From positions 62,001 to 126,000 of the forward strand of contig JANSLP010000005.1 in NCBI GenBank assembly GCA_029298735.1: a DNA stretch of 64,000 nt, read 5' to 3'. The notes under the pieces are model-generated. The model searched no databases. It had not been told where the DNA came from and was given only the letters and a program-made list of their open reading frames with translations. The position numbers were made by a program, and so were the translations under genes. This DNA comes from Ophiostoma sp. CBS 140.51 (taxonomy: Eukaryota > Ascomycota > Sordariomycetes > Ophiostomatales > Ophiostomataceae). Positions 1 through 10,775 of this stretch are shown here, one piece after another; positions within the stretch are counted from its first letter, which is position 1, and the number at the start of each line of letters is the position of its first letter.

Positions 1-1433
1 TTACGCGCCAGTGGTGACTGGTTTGTCCCATCATTGTCGTCGGGGTGCGTGCCGACATATGCCATATCGAGGGGTGCACAGAAGGCCGTCAGGTGGTGGA
101 AGAAGATGCTCTTGAACGTCTGGCTGTTTTGCGAGCACATACCGCCTGCGTCGCACTGCTCTTCTAGTACGCCCGACCGGCCAAGACCACGCCATGGCGG
201 CAGCTGGCCCGGTTTGAGGTCGGCAATGTTGTCAATGGGTTTGTCGCGGACCAGATCGTAGCCCGTGGCGTTGATGACGGACTGGATGAGGACGTGGCCC
301 TCCCAGAGATGGAGCTCGTTGCCCGTAATTTTCCACAAACCGATCAGGCCGGTCAGCAACACGCCTTGATTGTAGGTGTAAACCATGTCATTGCGCTGGT
401 CGCAGCGGGTGTTGGGGTTACTGACGTTCTTCCAGCCGCTAATGTGGAAGCCATCCACAAAAAGCCCTTGCTTGTTTCGCATGCCCGACTTGATGAGCCA
501 GTTGTAGCCGTCCAGAGCAAACTTGAGATGTTTGGCCTCGTGCGGACCGTGGCATCTGTCATCATCTGTTGCATTCGCACTGCTGGCGAGCGGGTCCGAC
601 ACCCGTGGGTCTTTGGCATTGATAAACGGCGAGTTGTTAGCGTCGCCGGGGAAGTAGAGGTACATGGACGCCGATGCCGCAATGAACAGCTCATTGGTGA
701 TGGCGTTCTTGTAGGGCTCGAGGCGCGGGTTCCACGTCATGCCGCCGCCGCACAGCTTGTTGTCCCATCCCTGGGAGGCAATGTCCCAGAAGATGCGGGC
801 GCGGTGCGAGAAAGCTGGTGTCCACAGGTTGCCGTACCACGGCTGGTTGCGGAGGCCAGGGCTGGCCACGCCGGCGTTTTTACTGGCGTCCGCTTCTGCC
901 TGATGGTAGAGCGTGGTGTGGAAATCAATAAACTGCACGGCCTCGAGCCAGCCGAGCACGACCCAGAGCATGTCGTCGTAGGCCTCGTTACGGATGGCAA
1001 AGGCGTCCTGGCCAAAGTAGTAGCTCAAAATCTGTGAAAAGTAGGTCGTTATCAGATTCTCCTTTTCCTTGATGCCGTCGTCAACCGTCAACCCTTGCGA
1101 GAGCGAGCTGAGGGCGCCCGCCACATGAGTGCCAATGACGGCGGCGGTCCAGTCAATGGCCTTGGGCCACTGGCCGAGCCAAGGCTCAAAGAAGTCGTCT
1201 TGCATGACACGCAGGGCTTCCAGGAATTCGTCAAGTACGTTGAATTTGGCCGAGTCGACTTCGATAGTGCTTGGCAGGCGGTTGTGTGTGAGCACGTGCT
1301 CAGGCAGGAAGCGGTTTGGGGACTGCGAGGCTGAGGCTGAGGTCCATTCTGCGTCGTCCGAGCCGATGATAGCAGCAGCGGCAGTCGAGGCGACCAGCGC
1401 CGTACACGCCAGATGGGCGAGCCTTGTAATCAT
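1..1433 (-). CDS. GH76 family secreted alpha-1,6-mannanase-like protein (N-terminal part, runs off left edge)
   Basis: The reading frame is open from an ATG at 1433 down to base 1, about 477 codons, and the C-terminus lies outside the window. The first ~22 residues (MITRLAHLACTALVASTAAA) form a typical signal peptide, so the product should enter the secretory pathway. About one third of the way in the protein has NEAYDDMLWVVLGWLEA, whose paired Asp residues match the catalytic DD of glycoside hydrolase family 76, and later CGGGMTWNP and NELFIAASASMYLYF, both typical of GH76 (alpha/alpha)6 barrels. Family knowledge: fungal GH76 proteins (Dfg5/Dcw1 and relatives) act on alpha-1,6-mannan and help cross-link GPI proteins to the wall. 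Whether this one carries a GPI signal cannot be seen. No intron is needed in the visible part. Confidence 0.85.
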   Translation of the reverse strand, partial: MITRLAHLACTALVASTAAAAIIGSDDAEWTSASASQSPNRFLPEHVLTHNRLPSTIEVDSAKFNVLDEFLEALRVMQDDFFEPWLGQWPKAIDWTAAVIGTHVAGALSSLSQGLTVDDGIKEKENLITTYFSQILSYYFGQDAFAIRNEAYDDMLWVVLGWLEAVQFIDFHTTLYHQAEADASKNAGVASPGLRNQPWYGNLWTPAFSHRARIFWDIASQGWDNKLCGGGMTWNPRLEPYKNAITNELFIAASASMYLYFPGDANNSPFINAKDPRVSDPLASSANATDDDRCHGPHEAKHLKFALDGYNWLIKSGMRNKQGLFVDGFHISGWKNVSNPNTRCDQRNDMVYTYNQGVLLTGLIGLWKITGNELHLWEGHVLIQSVINATGYDLVRDKPIDNIADLKPGQLPPWRGLGRSGVLEEQCDAGGMCSQNSQTFKSIFFHHLTAFCAPLDMAYVGTHPDDNDGTNQSPLAR

Positions 1434-3199
1434 GGTGGGAGTAGATGTGAATGTTGGTGTGTGAATATGAGAGTCAGCCTGTGTAAGGCGGGCGGCCAGC
1501 TGCAGCGAGCTACGTCTTAGCGACTCATGAAAGTGATGAGATGAAGAGAGTCCAGTCTGTTGTCGTCGTCGTCAAATTGTCAAAACTCCGATAGCCTTAC
1601 GCGGCCCAATAGCGGGACGTGGTCCGAAGCGGGGCCGTCGTCAATTGGGAGTGTAAAAAAGGGACGTGGAATTGAGTGGTTTGAGTGGACGAGATGCGGA
1701 GGTCGTTCGATGACGCAGCTGGTCCGCTCAGCGGAGAACTGCTTGAGAATCAATATAATGATGATCAAATGATAGGGCTGGTCTGATGAGATGCTGTGTA
1801 ATGAAGAGGATAGGACGAGGCTCTGGAGACGGCTACTATGCTGTGTACGACGTATAAAATGTAGGATGCCGGTGAGAAATGCGAAAGAATGATGAATGAG
1901 GGATAATATACTGGACAAAGGGCAATGCCGAGAGAAAAGGCTGGAATACGAAGAGAGCGTCAGAGAGTTTGGAGAGGTACACAAGGAGAAAAATGGGACC
2001 TGATCCCCTTGTTCCCCTTGTCCCCTGGTGAGCAAAAACTGGAGAAACGATCAACAGCAAGCACGGCTATGTAGCACCTTCTGCAACAGGGCGATGCAAC
2101 CCGACAAGGAAGGCGCCGCGGGGCTGGCCAGGCCTTACGCCCGTGGGGAGGTGCGAGGGTGTGTCTCGCTGAGCGTGGGAAGGTGCGAGAGTAGGAAACT
2201 GCGACTCAAACAAATGACGACAATGAGCACATGAAGGGTTATGAGATGGAAGAAAACAAAATGAAGAAAACGGACAAGAAGACGACCAAAAATGAGAACG
2301 AAGAAAGTGACTACAAAAGGGGACCGCCCTACGAGTTGACGGTGAAAGGAGCACAAAGCGATGAGGGGACCAGACAGCCTTGGCTAGGTTCTTGGTGTCT
2401 GGTCTGGCCCGCCCGCTTGGCTGCGCCTGCCCGATTGGTTCATTGATTCACTTTGTCACAGGCGCCGCTGGCAGGAGCGTTGCGTCCTTCCGTTCGTTCT
2501 TTCTTCTCTTCCCATTCTTTCCCTCTTTCTTCCTCTTAAAATATAGGGCACGAGACCCACTAGCCATGCCGACTCCCCGCCAGTCACGCCGCCATCTTTT
2601 GCCGTCGATTGCCTATTACGGGCCTATCGTTGTTTATACCATTGTATGAGTGACAGCAAACAAGTCCGTTTTTAGCGAGTTTAGCGAGTTTAGCGGGAAG
2701 CGGGGAAATGTCAGGGCGGCAGCCAGTAAATGCTTCGTTGGGAAGGAGCCACGAGCCACGAGCCAGGCCAGGCCAGGCCCAAGACGGTTTCACCAGCACA
2801 ATAGACAGGACAAACCAATAGATGCCCGTTGCAACAAAGCTTCTTTTGCCGATGGAAGACGACAGGACCCCGAGGACCCCTACTTTTCCATTTTCAGACC
2901 TCGTCGTGCATTTTGCGGCTGCAGAAGGTCATATGGGCATCGTGTGACCGGCCTTTGAAGTGGAACATGCAGAAAATAAGACTATGGACTACAATTTACG
3001 ATAATGTAGATTTGTCGCGGAGGATGTATTCATGAAAACGGTTGGACAAGACCCTACTGTGCAAATTATTTGGTGCCATCGTGATCTCGGGGTCGACACC
3101 CTCTTCTTACCCCATCATCTTATCTCATCTCGTCCACATGGCAAGGGTTGTTGAGACAGTTGATGTCAAGCTTGCCCTTCTCGCCTAGATTGCTTCTTT
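1434..3199. other. Intergenic: GH76 promoter side and 3' flank of the 2OG oxygenase
   Basis: No supported gene. It holds CT-rich leader-like sequence on the minus strand next to the GH76 start (about 1850-2360). A small tandem repeat of a TTTAGCGAG unit lies at 2671-2695, and runs of the CCAGGCC motif at 2126-2134 and 2763-2780. ORFs here are short and low-complexity. Confidence 0.6.
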
Positions 3200-4538
3200 T
3201 CAAGAGTTCGCTTGTGGTCTGGGAACGGACCGAGCCAGTTGCATGCGTTCATCTCGCCACTGCAGTGTGTTAGAGGGGATATAACGATAAACTCTGAAGA
3301 ATATGCATGGACCTACCATTCCACATGATATCGGCGCATACTTGGCGGGACGCGTTTCGTCCACACAGGTCGGCACCACAGCACACTCGGCGTCGTAGTT
3401 AAAGCCAAAGAAGAAGGGCATCGAGTACCGCGCGCCCTGCTTGCGGTTGTAGACACGATGGACTGTCGACCGGAACTTGTCGTTGGACAGGCGCTGCAGG
3501 AAATCGGCAATATTGACAACGAGCGTGCCCGGCCGTGGCGTGGCGCCGACCCATTCGTAGACGGGATCGCTGTCACGCTTGCTGCTGCCCGTTTGTGGGA
3601 GGAGAACTTCAAGACCACCGCTCTCGTCTTGCCACAGCAGAGTGAAGCACTGCATGTCCGTGTGCGACCCAATACCGACATCGATGTCCTTCTTGCCGGC
3701 GTCCTTGTCCTTATTAGCGTCCTCCTTTTTCTGTGCCTCCTTTGCCTCCTCGGACGATAGCCCGGGATAGCAAATGTACAGTCCGTCGGAGCCTGGGTAT
3801 GTGGTAATATCGTCAAAGTACTCTTCGGGGAGATCGAGCGCGAGCGCAAACAGTCGTACAAGGCCGCGCGACAGCTCCAGACAGCTCTGCCACCAGGCGA
3901 TGGTGGCCTCGTTGAATCCGGGCAGGTTGCGTGTCTGCTGCTCCCAGGTCCATGAGCTGCCGGGCGCCCGTGTCGGATCGGGATTGGCATGCGGGCCCTG
4001 GTGTAACGGATCGTACTCAGTCAAGTACCGGAAGTTGAAGCCTTCTTTGGCGTCTGGCAAGTAGGAGGAGGATGTTAGCAAATGTGCCTTGTATAATTAT
4101 TCCCAGTGCTTGCTGCTGACCCTTCGTCTCTGATCGGTTGATGAAGCTGCTGTAGAGGGGTGAGTAGCCGTTCCCCAGCGGATCACTGCGCGAGTGCACC
4201 CGCATCTTGTTAGCCAAGGGCTGCTGAAAGAACCGTTTGGCTTGAGAGACGGCCTCGTCCGTCACTCGGTCGGGGATGCCGTGGTTGGAGATATAAAAGA
4301 AGCCGGCGCCCGTCGCAGCTTTCCGGATGGCCGTGGCAATGCGCTTCTTGGCCGCATCAGGCGTCCCGCGCGAGTTGAGCATCACTGTGCTGCGCGAGCT
4401 GTAGAACCACATATCTTCCAAATCGATAACGGGGATCTCGTCAGCCGTGGCCGGGCGCGTCGGCGCTGTCGACACGCGGCGGTACTCATGGCCCGCAAGC
4501 GTGTTGAGCTGCACGCGCGTGTATTCTGGGGTGGCCAT
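3200..4538 (-). CDS. 2-oxoglutarate/Fe(II)-dependent dioxygenase (isopenicillin-N-synthase-like)
   Basis: Three exons: 4538-4121, 4053-3317 and 3259-3200, giving 404 residues. Intron 1 (67 bp) has a TGCTAACA branch and CAG end. Intron 2 (57 bp) starts GTAGGT, has CTAACAC near its 3' end, and is stop-free and a multiple of three, so retention would add 19 residues. The N-terminal half carries the non-haem dioxygenase N domain (IPVIDLEDMW, GAGFFYISNHGIPD). The Fe(II) ligands are visible as H270-x-D272 (GSHTDMQCFTLL) and H338 (TVHRVYN), and the 2OG-binding R348-x-S350 follows (ARYSMPFF). Family members oxidise small molecules, often in secondary metabolism or hormone-like pathways; the substrate cannot be inferred. 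No clustered synthase gene is adjacent, so pathway membership is open. Confidence 0.88.
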
Positions 4539-4995
4539 TATGCGGTGAGTTGATGGTGGTTGACGTTGGCAGAATTCGGTTGTGTCGTACGATGAGCGAT
4601 GAGAGATAACCGTCTTTGTATCAATAGAGGGGCAAGGCTGTCGTCAGGGCAGGAGCTAATGCCGTGATATCCTCCTGCCTATTTAGACTGCCCAATATTT
4701 TATGCACGTCGTCAGAAAATCGACGTCAATCTTGTTGTAAGCATTTCGCCTCATTTTTGTGTTGTCGAATATCTTTTCTATGATTTAATACAAAATCCCA
4801 TCTTTTGCATTCAATTCTTCTCGTCAGACAAAATTGCCTACCTTATATGCACCAACACAACGAAAGCTTTTTTTTGAAATGAATGCAGAATCACTTGAGA
4901 ACCTGGTTAAAGTGAAGAGGATTACAATTTTATATTTTGAGAAATATATGTCATAAGTAGTAGCTACGTTAAACATCTACAGACACCACCACCGC
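4539..4995. other. Intergenic, AT-rich
   Basis: This 457-bp gap is the promoter of the upstream oxygenase and the 3' flank of the SDR gene, both on the minus strand. It is clearly AT-richer than the flanking genes between about 4690 and 4970. No ORF, RNA or repeat is supported. Confidence 0.6.
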
Positions 4996-6027
4996 TTAAA
5001 AGTCCTCGGGAAGCCCGACAAGCTTGAGGCTCTTTTCCCACAGCGCCCTTTCCTTGGCCGGGTCATAGGCCCACGGCGCATAGCCATAGTCAATGTTGCT
5101 GTCGCCCGTCTCGTCGTGGTTGGCGGGTAGGGCCGGTGCGAGTGCACAATTCTCCAAGTAGACACCACCTTTCCCCTCGAGCTCGCGCGCCACGGCGGCA
5201 AAAATGGTCGTGGCCGCACCCTGCTCAGGGCTCTTCATGTAGCGGACCGTTGCGGGCTTCTTCAGCTCGGCTTCTATGAATGCCTGGACATGGCGCTGCA
5301 GCGGCGTGCGAATGCCGCCGGGCATCAAGGAGTAGGCGTGGATCGATTTTGTCGCATTGCCGTACTTGCGGTCCAACTCGTTGGCCATGTAAATGTTGGC
5401 AATCTTTGAGTTGGCGTAGCCCGCAAGCGGCGAGTAGGCACCTTCCTTGGCGAGCTGGAGGTCGTCTAGGTGGATCAGCCCCCAGCGGTGACCGGAGCTG
5501 GCGACATTGACGACGCGGCTGGCAAACTCGGGCGTAGACCCAGCCTCGAGACGGTCGCGCAGCAGACAAAACAGATAGAAATGTGCCAAATGGTTGGTGC
5601 CCATTTGCATCTCGAAGCCATCCTTGGTCTCGGTGCGGGTAGGGACCATCATGACGCCGGCGTTGTTGATCAACAAGCTGATGGCAGGCTCACGGCTGCG
5701 GATCTCATTGGCGGCGGCCTTGACGGTCGAGAGGTCGGTATGGTCCATGAAGAGGACGTGAACACGGCCGCTATCCACCAGAGCTGGGCCGAGAGCCTCC
5801 TTGGCCTTTTGGACGTCACGGGCTGTGCAGTAGAGGGTGGCGCCGGTGGCCAGGAGAGCCTCAGCAGTAGGAGGGCCGATGCCAGACGAGCAGCCAGTGA
5901 TCACAGCGACCTTGCCGGTAAATTCGTTTTCACGCTTCTCATCACGGATGATGTCAAGAGCAGTGGGACGGGCATCACCAGGACCCTTGAGGTCGTTCAT
6001 GACATGGGCAGCTGCGTAGCGAGACAT
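4996..6027 (-). CDS. Short-chain dehydrogenase/reductase
   Basis: Single-exon gene of 343 residues. The Rossmann cofactor motif TGCSSGIG is at residues 44-51, the NNAG motif at 121-124, a catalytic Ser in NVASSGHRWG at about 177, and Y204-x-x-x-K208 (YANSK). This is the classical SDR set and suggests NAD(P)(H)-dependent alcohol/ketone oxidoreduction. The layout, with a ~35-residue N-terminal lead and a long substrate loop, resembles retinol dehydrogenase/WWOX-like fungal SDRs, but the substrate is unknown. The start is the first in-frame ATG, and the Rossmann strand begins at normal distance from it. It lies between a 2OG oxygenase and an adenylate kinase on the same strand, with more than 400 bp on each side, so co-transcription is unlikely. 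Confidence 0.93.
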   Translation of the reverse strand: MSRYAAAHVMNDLKGPGDARPTALDIIRDEKRENEFTGKVAVITGCSSGIGPPTAEALLATGATLYCTARDVQKAKEALGPALVDSGRVHVLFMDHTDLSTVKAAANEIRSREPAISLLINNAGVMMVPTRTETKDGFEMQMGTNHLAHFYLFCLLRDRLEAGSTPEFASRVVNVASSGHRWGLIHLDDLQLAKEGAYSPLAGYANSKIANIYMANELDRKYGNATKSIHAYSLMPGGIRTPLQRHVQAFIEAELKKPATVRYMKSPEQGAATTIFAAVARELEGKGGVYLENCALAPALPANHDETGDSNIDYGYAPWAYDPAKERALWEKSLKLVGLPEDF

Positions 6028-7647
6028 GATGTTGAGGGGAGATATGAAAAATAGAGTGAAAAGGGGGCAGATTAAAAAAAGAGTAGAGACTTGATTGACA
6101 GAAAGAAGAAGATGGACAACGGTTGTTCAGTCCTTGGGCGGCCATTTATACTTGAGAGCCATCTTGATATGAAGGGAGATGGCTCCATGGGCCATTGCTT
6201 GTCCTTTGACGGGGCCTACCTTCGTGTTCGTATTGATCGAATGGGCATATGGATAGAATATTGTGTGAATGGTCGCCGACACCGTAGAAAACGGCCTTGT
6301 TGGCGAGGACAGGGAAGGACCAAGCACGGCGACACGTACCCAGCCAAGACCAGCTCGCATGCTGGAGCCTACAGTCAGGGCGTCTCTATCGAGAAATGGT
6401 TTACACATTAAATGAAGGAAAGAGCCCCTTGTCTTGGAGAGCATATTATCTAAAATAGGAAAGAGGCGTTGCGGGTGAGGTGTAAACGAAAGAAAGATGA
6501 AAGAGCAGACGGGTATCAGGTACATGCAGACGGAAGGTGCATCCAAGGCAAGGCTCTCCAAGACTCCTCGACACGGCAAGTACTTGCGTCTTGTCCCCTT
6601 CCACTAGCTCTTGCCCGAAGCATTGTCAATGATGTCCATTTGTTCAATAAAGTTCTCTTAAATTGGGGCTCTTTTGCTCCTTCCCGATCGATTTACACGA
6701 GGCGCAGATTGGATGCTAGTTTCAAGTGGTTCTTTTGGTGCAAGTCTGTTGCCCGCCGTTTGGTGTAAGTGACGTTGAAGGCAGGCAGTTACCGGGGATT
6801 ACAGCGGGTGGCCCGGGCGTCTTGCATTAGGTTTTGCGCTGCCGGTAACGAATCAGCGGCAGTCTATGAGACGAACGCATACAAAGACGTCCTAAAAAGC
6901 CTGGCCCACTGGGCTGCAGCTTTGTGGCCGAGTCTGGACTTAATGGATGGCATCGCGGGATAAGTCCGGGACTCGATGACAAAATAGAAAAAAGGAGGGG
7001 TGGGAAGAGAAAGAAAGAAACTAAATAAATAAAAATAAAGACTAGACATGTTGATGGTGTCAGCAATGATCAAGGGCACATCAATATGGAGTGTTGGTCC
7101 TCTTTGGACATATTGATAGATGGTCTTTGATTATCATACCGGAGTGTCATAAAATCTATCCGAGCCAGGCATTGTTCAAGTAGTTTATACGCGGAACATC
7201 AAGAAAAGTGTCCGAGAGGGCACGAGAAGACAAGATACGATTTGTCACTGATGCAAGAAGAGGTGGAGTTATTGAGACAGTGGTTGTGCAAGTATGCTGC
7301 TTAATGCTAGAGTGATTATGGTACAAGGTAGATGGTAGATGAGACAGGAAATCGTAGAAATAGACATGAGATATGGCTCGAGGAGCAGCCTCTTGCGAGG
7401 AGGTCCGAGCAGGAACCGCCGAGAACGCCAAACTAGGAAGAGGTAACAATAAAGACAAGAAGTAGACAATGCAAAATAAAACAATGGAAGACGGCAAAAA
7501 AAAAAGGAAAATGTGGTCCAACAAGATGAAGAAAAAGGTAACAAAAAGAAATCCAAGATACGCGTGATGGGGCCATGTCCGTCCGTTGCGTTTCGTCGTT
7601 ACGAGAGCCCGGGCTCTCCGCCAGCTTTCGGTATTTTTCGGCACACC
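6028..7647. other. Intergenic: SDR promoter and ADK2 3' flank
   Basis: No gene supported. The minus-strand sense is CT-rich close to the SDR start, and the distal part (about 6960-7560) is A-rich on the plus strand. Translated ORFs here are short Leu/Ser/Phe-rich frames typical of leaders. Confidence 0.6.
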
Positions 7648-8603
7648 TCAGCAGTCCTCCTTCTCGGCCCCCGTGCAGAACCGCCGCTCAAACTCGGCCA
7701 TCAGCTTGGGCGTGATCTCGTCGCTGCTCATGCCCTCGACCTCCCACAGCACACCCTGCCGCGCATAGTGGTCAAGCAGGGGCGCGCTCGTCTCCTCAAA
7801 CTTTTCAAAGCGGGCGCGGTAGACGGCCTCACTATCATCAGCGCGGCGGACGAGCGGCTCACCCGTAACATCGTCGCGGCCAGGGACCTTGGGCGCATTA
7901 AATGTCTCGTTGTAGACACGGCCCGAGGGCTCGTGGACCCAGCGGCCGCCGATTCGGGCGAGGATGACCGAGAAGGGTGTCTTGAGCGAGACAACCAAAT
8001 TGATGGGGACAATGGCGTCGAGCTGGGCGGCCTGGCCGGCAGTGCGGGGAAACCCGTCAAGCAAAAAGGAAGCGGAGGGGTCGCTGGAGAGGCCGGTGGC
8101 CGAGGAGGAGGCAGAGGTAGAGTCCGTCGGGCTCGGTGTCGACTGCTGCGACAAAAAGGCGGCCACGCCGGCGTCGGAGTCGGCGGCAGATTCGGCGTCG
8201 GCGCCACTGGACAGCCCTGCGGAAGCGAGGGTCATGATGGGCGGGCGGCCATTGTGGGTAAGCCAGCCGCGCGTGCTGAGTTCGTTGCGGATCAGGCGGA
8301 GGATGAGGTCGTCGGGGACGAGGCCGCCGTTCTTGATGGTGCTCTCGACTTTGATGCCTGTGGGGCAGAAAAGGAAGACGTTAGTAGACCGAGGTTCGGA
8401 GTGGTACGAGTGACGGGGTAAGGATAAAAAACTAGCAAAAACATACCCAGAGGCGTCCTCGTCTTCACATTGTGCCGCAAAAGGTCTCCTGAGCTCAGAT
8501 GTGCCAGCTGGGGGAAGCGGCCCAGGAGACGCTCGGACTGGGTGCCCTTGCCCACGCCTGGGGCGCCGATGAGGATGACGCGGGCGGCTTTCCGGATGCG
8601 CAT
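7648..8603 (-). CDS. ADK2: Mitochondrial-type adenylate kinase (GTP:AMP phosphotransferase)
   Basis: Two exons, 8603-8447 and 8357-7648, with an 89-bp intron (GTATGT donor, CTACTAAC branch, CACAG acceptor); 288 residues. The P-loop GAPGVGKGT is at residues 13-21, the AMP-binding SSGDLLR at 37-43, and FLLDGFPRT in the core. The LID domain (GRWVHEPSGRVYN ... RRADD) has the long form but lacks zinc cysteines. These features fit the AK3/ADK2 branch, which uses GTP with AMP in the mitochondrial matrix. An insert of about 60 residues rich in Ser, Thr, Ala and Asp precedes the FLLDGFPRT strand and is longer than usual, probably a disordered loop. The ATG at 8603 was chosen because the P-loop strand follows at once; no ATG-initiated presequence is visible upstream. 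Confidence 0.9.
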
Positions 8604-9514
8604 GTCTGTCGGGGGTGAGAGAATGTGAATGATGAAGAAAATAAAAGAAGAAAATGTTGAAATAAATGCGATGCAAAATGAAAATAATACAGAGAGAAAG
8701 AAGAAAGAGGAAAGAATGAGAGAGAGAGAACGCAAAAGGAAAGAACGATTGGAAATTGTAAAAATCGTAGGACTACAAGAAGTAATATCGGAGCGGCAGG
8801 AGATCCCCAACGAAAGTTTGTCGAGTCGAGGCAAGAAGCGGGGGGCCGAGAACAGCCCTAAGCTTTTTGCTTCTTTTGCGCAAGGGGTCGGTTTTTCCTC
8901 ATAATCGGCCCCTACTGAGTGGTTCACATGGTTGAGGAGCACCTAGAGGAACAGCTAATTATTTGCAGGCAAGAGCGCGCGCGCGCCTGCCCGTTGTCGC
9001 CGCTCTGGGCGCACGGCATGTGCGCCCATGTGCTTTCGTGCGATCGTTCCTTCCCCCATGCGGTTTAGCTCGCCTGCGGTTGCGCCACCAGAACGGGTCC
9101 CTTTGCTGTGACATTTCCGTGGGTTTGTACTTTTCCGTGTATTTTCAGTGGGCGGTACTCCGTGCCTTCGCTGGTTGGCTGTTGTTAGTGGTACCTTCCC
9201 TCGACCTTTCCCCTTCGCCGGGCAGTGGCTCGCTCTGGCCAAACGGCGGCAGGCGGCATCTGTCGGTCATGCGGGGTGGTGGAGCACGATTGGCCCGATA
9301 AGAGCTTTGCTTTTGGTGATGCTGCCAAGATACGGCTTTCTGTGTCGGGGGATCTTTGTAGTTGCACGATTCACGACTCCGTCACTTTCTCGACCCCTGA
9401 TTCCGATTCCTATTATTATATTTCCCCTCCACGATTCCGGTCACATCATACACACACCACGCTACGCACGAGCTACTGAGTAAACATCACCAACCCCAGA
9501 AACCAGAAATCATC
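8604..9514. promoter_or_regulatory. Divergent promoter between ADK2 and the PhyH-like gene
   Basis: This 911-bp region separates two genes that point away from each other. The ADK2 side (8620-8760) is strongly purine-rich on the plus strand, i.e. CT-rich in the ADK2 sense. A short GC dinucleotide run sits at about 8976-8986. One TACTCCGT copy of the recurring window motif lies at 9156-9163. No coding sequence is supported. Confidence 0.5.
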
Positions 9515-10495
9515 ATGACCGTCGAAACTGGTCTTTCCCCTGAACAGGTGGCCGCTTTTGACCGTGATGGCTACCTTATCATCCCGGATGCACTTCCCCC
9601 AGCGGCCGTGTCTGCCTTGTTGCAAGAAACCCACCGCCTGCTCGCCGAGGACTTTACGCTCGAGGGCCATCCGTTGACCAAGTTCCAGACGGGCGGCGAC
9701 GATGGCCAAGAACATGTTGGCGACGACTACTTTCTGGGCTCGGGCGACCAGGTGCGCTTCTTCTTGGAAGAGGATGCTTTTGATGCGGCCACGGGTAAGT
9801 TGGCCAAGCCCAAGGAGCGCGCGGTCAACAAGATTGGCCACTATCTGCATGTTCTCAACCCAGTTTTTAAAAACGTTACGGCGCCAGAATCATCCAATTC
9901 GCAAGCGCACGCAGACGCGTTTGCCTCGGCTCGCCCCGTCGGACCGATCGCGCGGAGCCTCGGCTTTCGCGACCCGCGATGCCTGCAGAGCATGATTATC
10001 TGCAAACAGCCCGAGATTGGCGGTGCTGTGCCGCCTCACCAAGACAGCACTTTCCTGTATACGGACCCGCCCAGCGCCGTCGGATTCTGGTATGCTTTGG
10101 AGGATGCCACCGTCAGCAATGGCTGCCTGTCCTTTTGGCCGGGCTCCCACAAGACGGCGCCTGTGCGCAAGCGCCTAGTGCGTCGGGACGATCGGACCGG
10201 CACCCACATTGTAGACAATCTGGGGCCGCAGTTTCCAGTGACAAGTAGAAGAACAGAGGGCGACATCATTGCACCCTCTGAAGAAGACGATGCAAGCAAG
10301 TATGTCCTGGGCGAGGTCAAGGCCGGCTCACTGGTCCTGATCCACGGCAACCTGCTGCACAAGAGCGAGAAGAACACGAGCGACAAGGGTCGCATCATCT
10401 ACACCTTCCACGTTATCGAGGGTGATGGCACGACTTACGACAAGAAGAACTGGCTCCAGCCACCGGCCGAGGGGTTCACGAAGCTATATGCGTAG
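9515..10495 (+). CDS. Phytanoyl-CoA dioxygenase (PhyH) family protein
   Basis: Single-exon gene of 326 residues. The N-terminus (FDRDGYLIIPDALPPAAV) is the standard PhyH entry. Iron ligands are visible as H175-x-D177 (PPHQDSTFLY) and H282 (GNLLHKSEKN), with R293 likely binding 2-oxoglutarate, and SFWPGSHK is the conserved turn before the second ligand region. Family members hydroxylate fatty acyl-CoAs or small metabolites using Fe(II) and 2OG. This subgroup matches the human PHYHD1-like proteins in length and motif spacing. No obvious peroxisomal PTS1 is present (the C-terminus is KLYA), so a cytosolic location is possible. It is convergent with the polymerase gene downstream. Confidence 0.9.
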   Translation: MTVETGLSPEQVAAFDRDGYLIIPDALPPAAVSALLQETHRLLAEDFTLEGHPLTKFQTGGDDGQEHVGDDYFLGSGDQVRFFLEEDAFDAATGKLAKPKERAVNKIGHYLHVLNPVFKNVTAPESSNSQAHADAFASARPVGPIARSLGFRDPRCLQSMIICKQPEIGGAVPPHQDSTFLYTDPPSAVGFWYALEDATVSNGCLSFWPGSHKTAPVRKRLVRRDDRTGTHIVDNLGPQFPVTSRRTEGDIIAPSEEDDASKYVLGEVKAGSLVLIHGNLLHKSEKNTSDKGRIIYTFHVIEGDGTTYDKKNWLQPPAEGFTKLYA

Positions 10496-10775
10496 GGGGA
10501 GAGAATGGTTTATATATAATGGATAGGAAGGAGAATGGAAGGAGACAGCATATCACACACATGACATCACGACTAGTTTAAACTGCAGCTGAAATAGAAG
10601 GGAAATTGGAAATAATTTTATGACACGATTATATCTGTGTAACAAAGCAAGCTGTTCTACTCACAGCCATTGCCATTTTCCGATCCTTAATTCAAATAAC
10701 TTCATAAATAACCCAAGATAATCAAATGCACCCTCACCCAAAACCTCTCCCGAACACATGCACCCCTCTCACCTC

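Noticed and set aside
3200..10495. A secondary-metabolite cluster formed by the 2OG oxygenase, SDR and PhyH-like gene
   Set aside because: No synthase, transporter or regulator is present, and ADK2 and POL31 interrupt or border the group.
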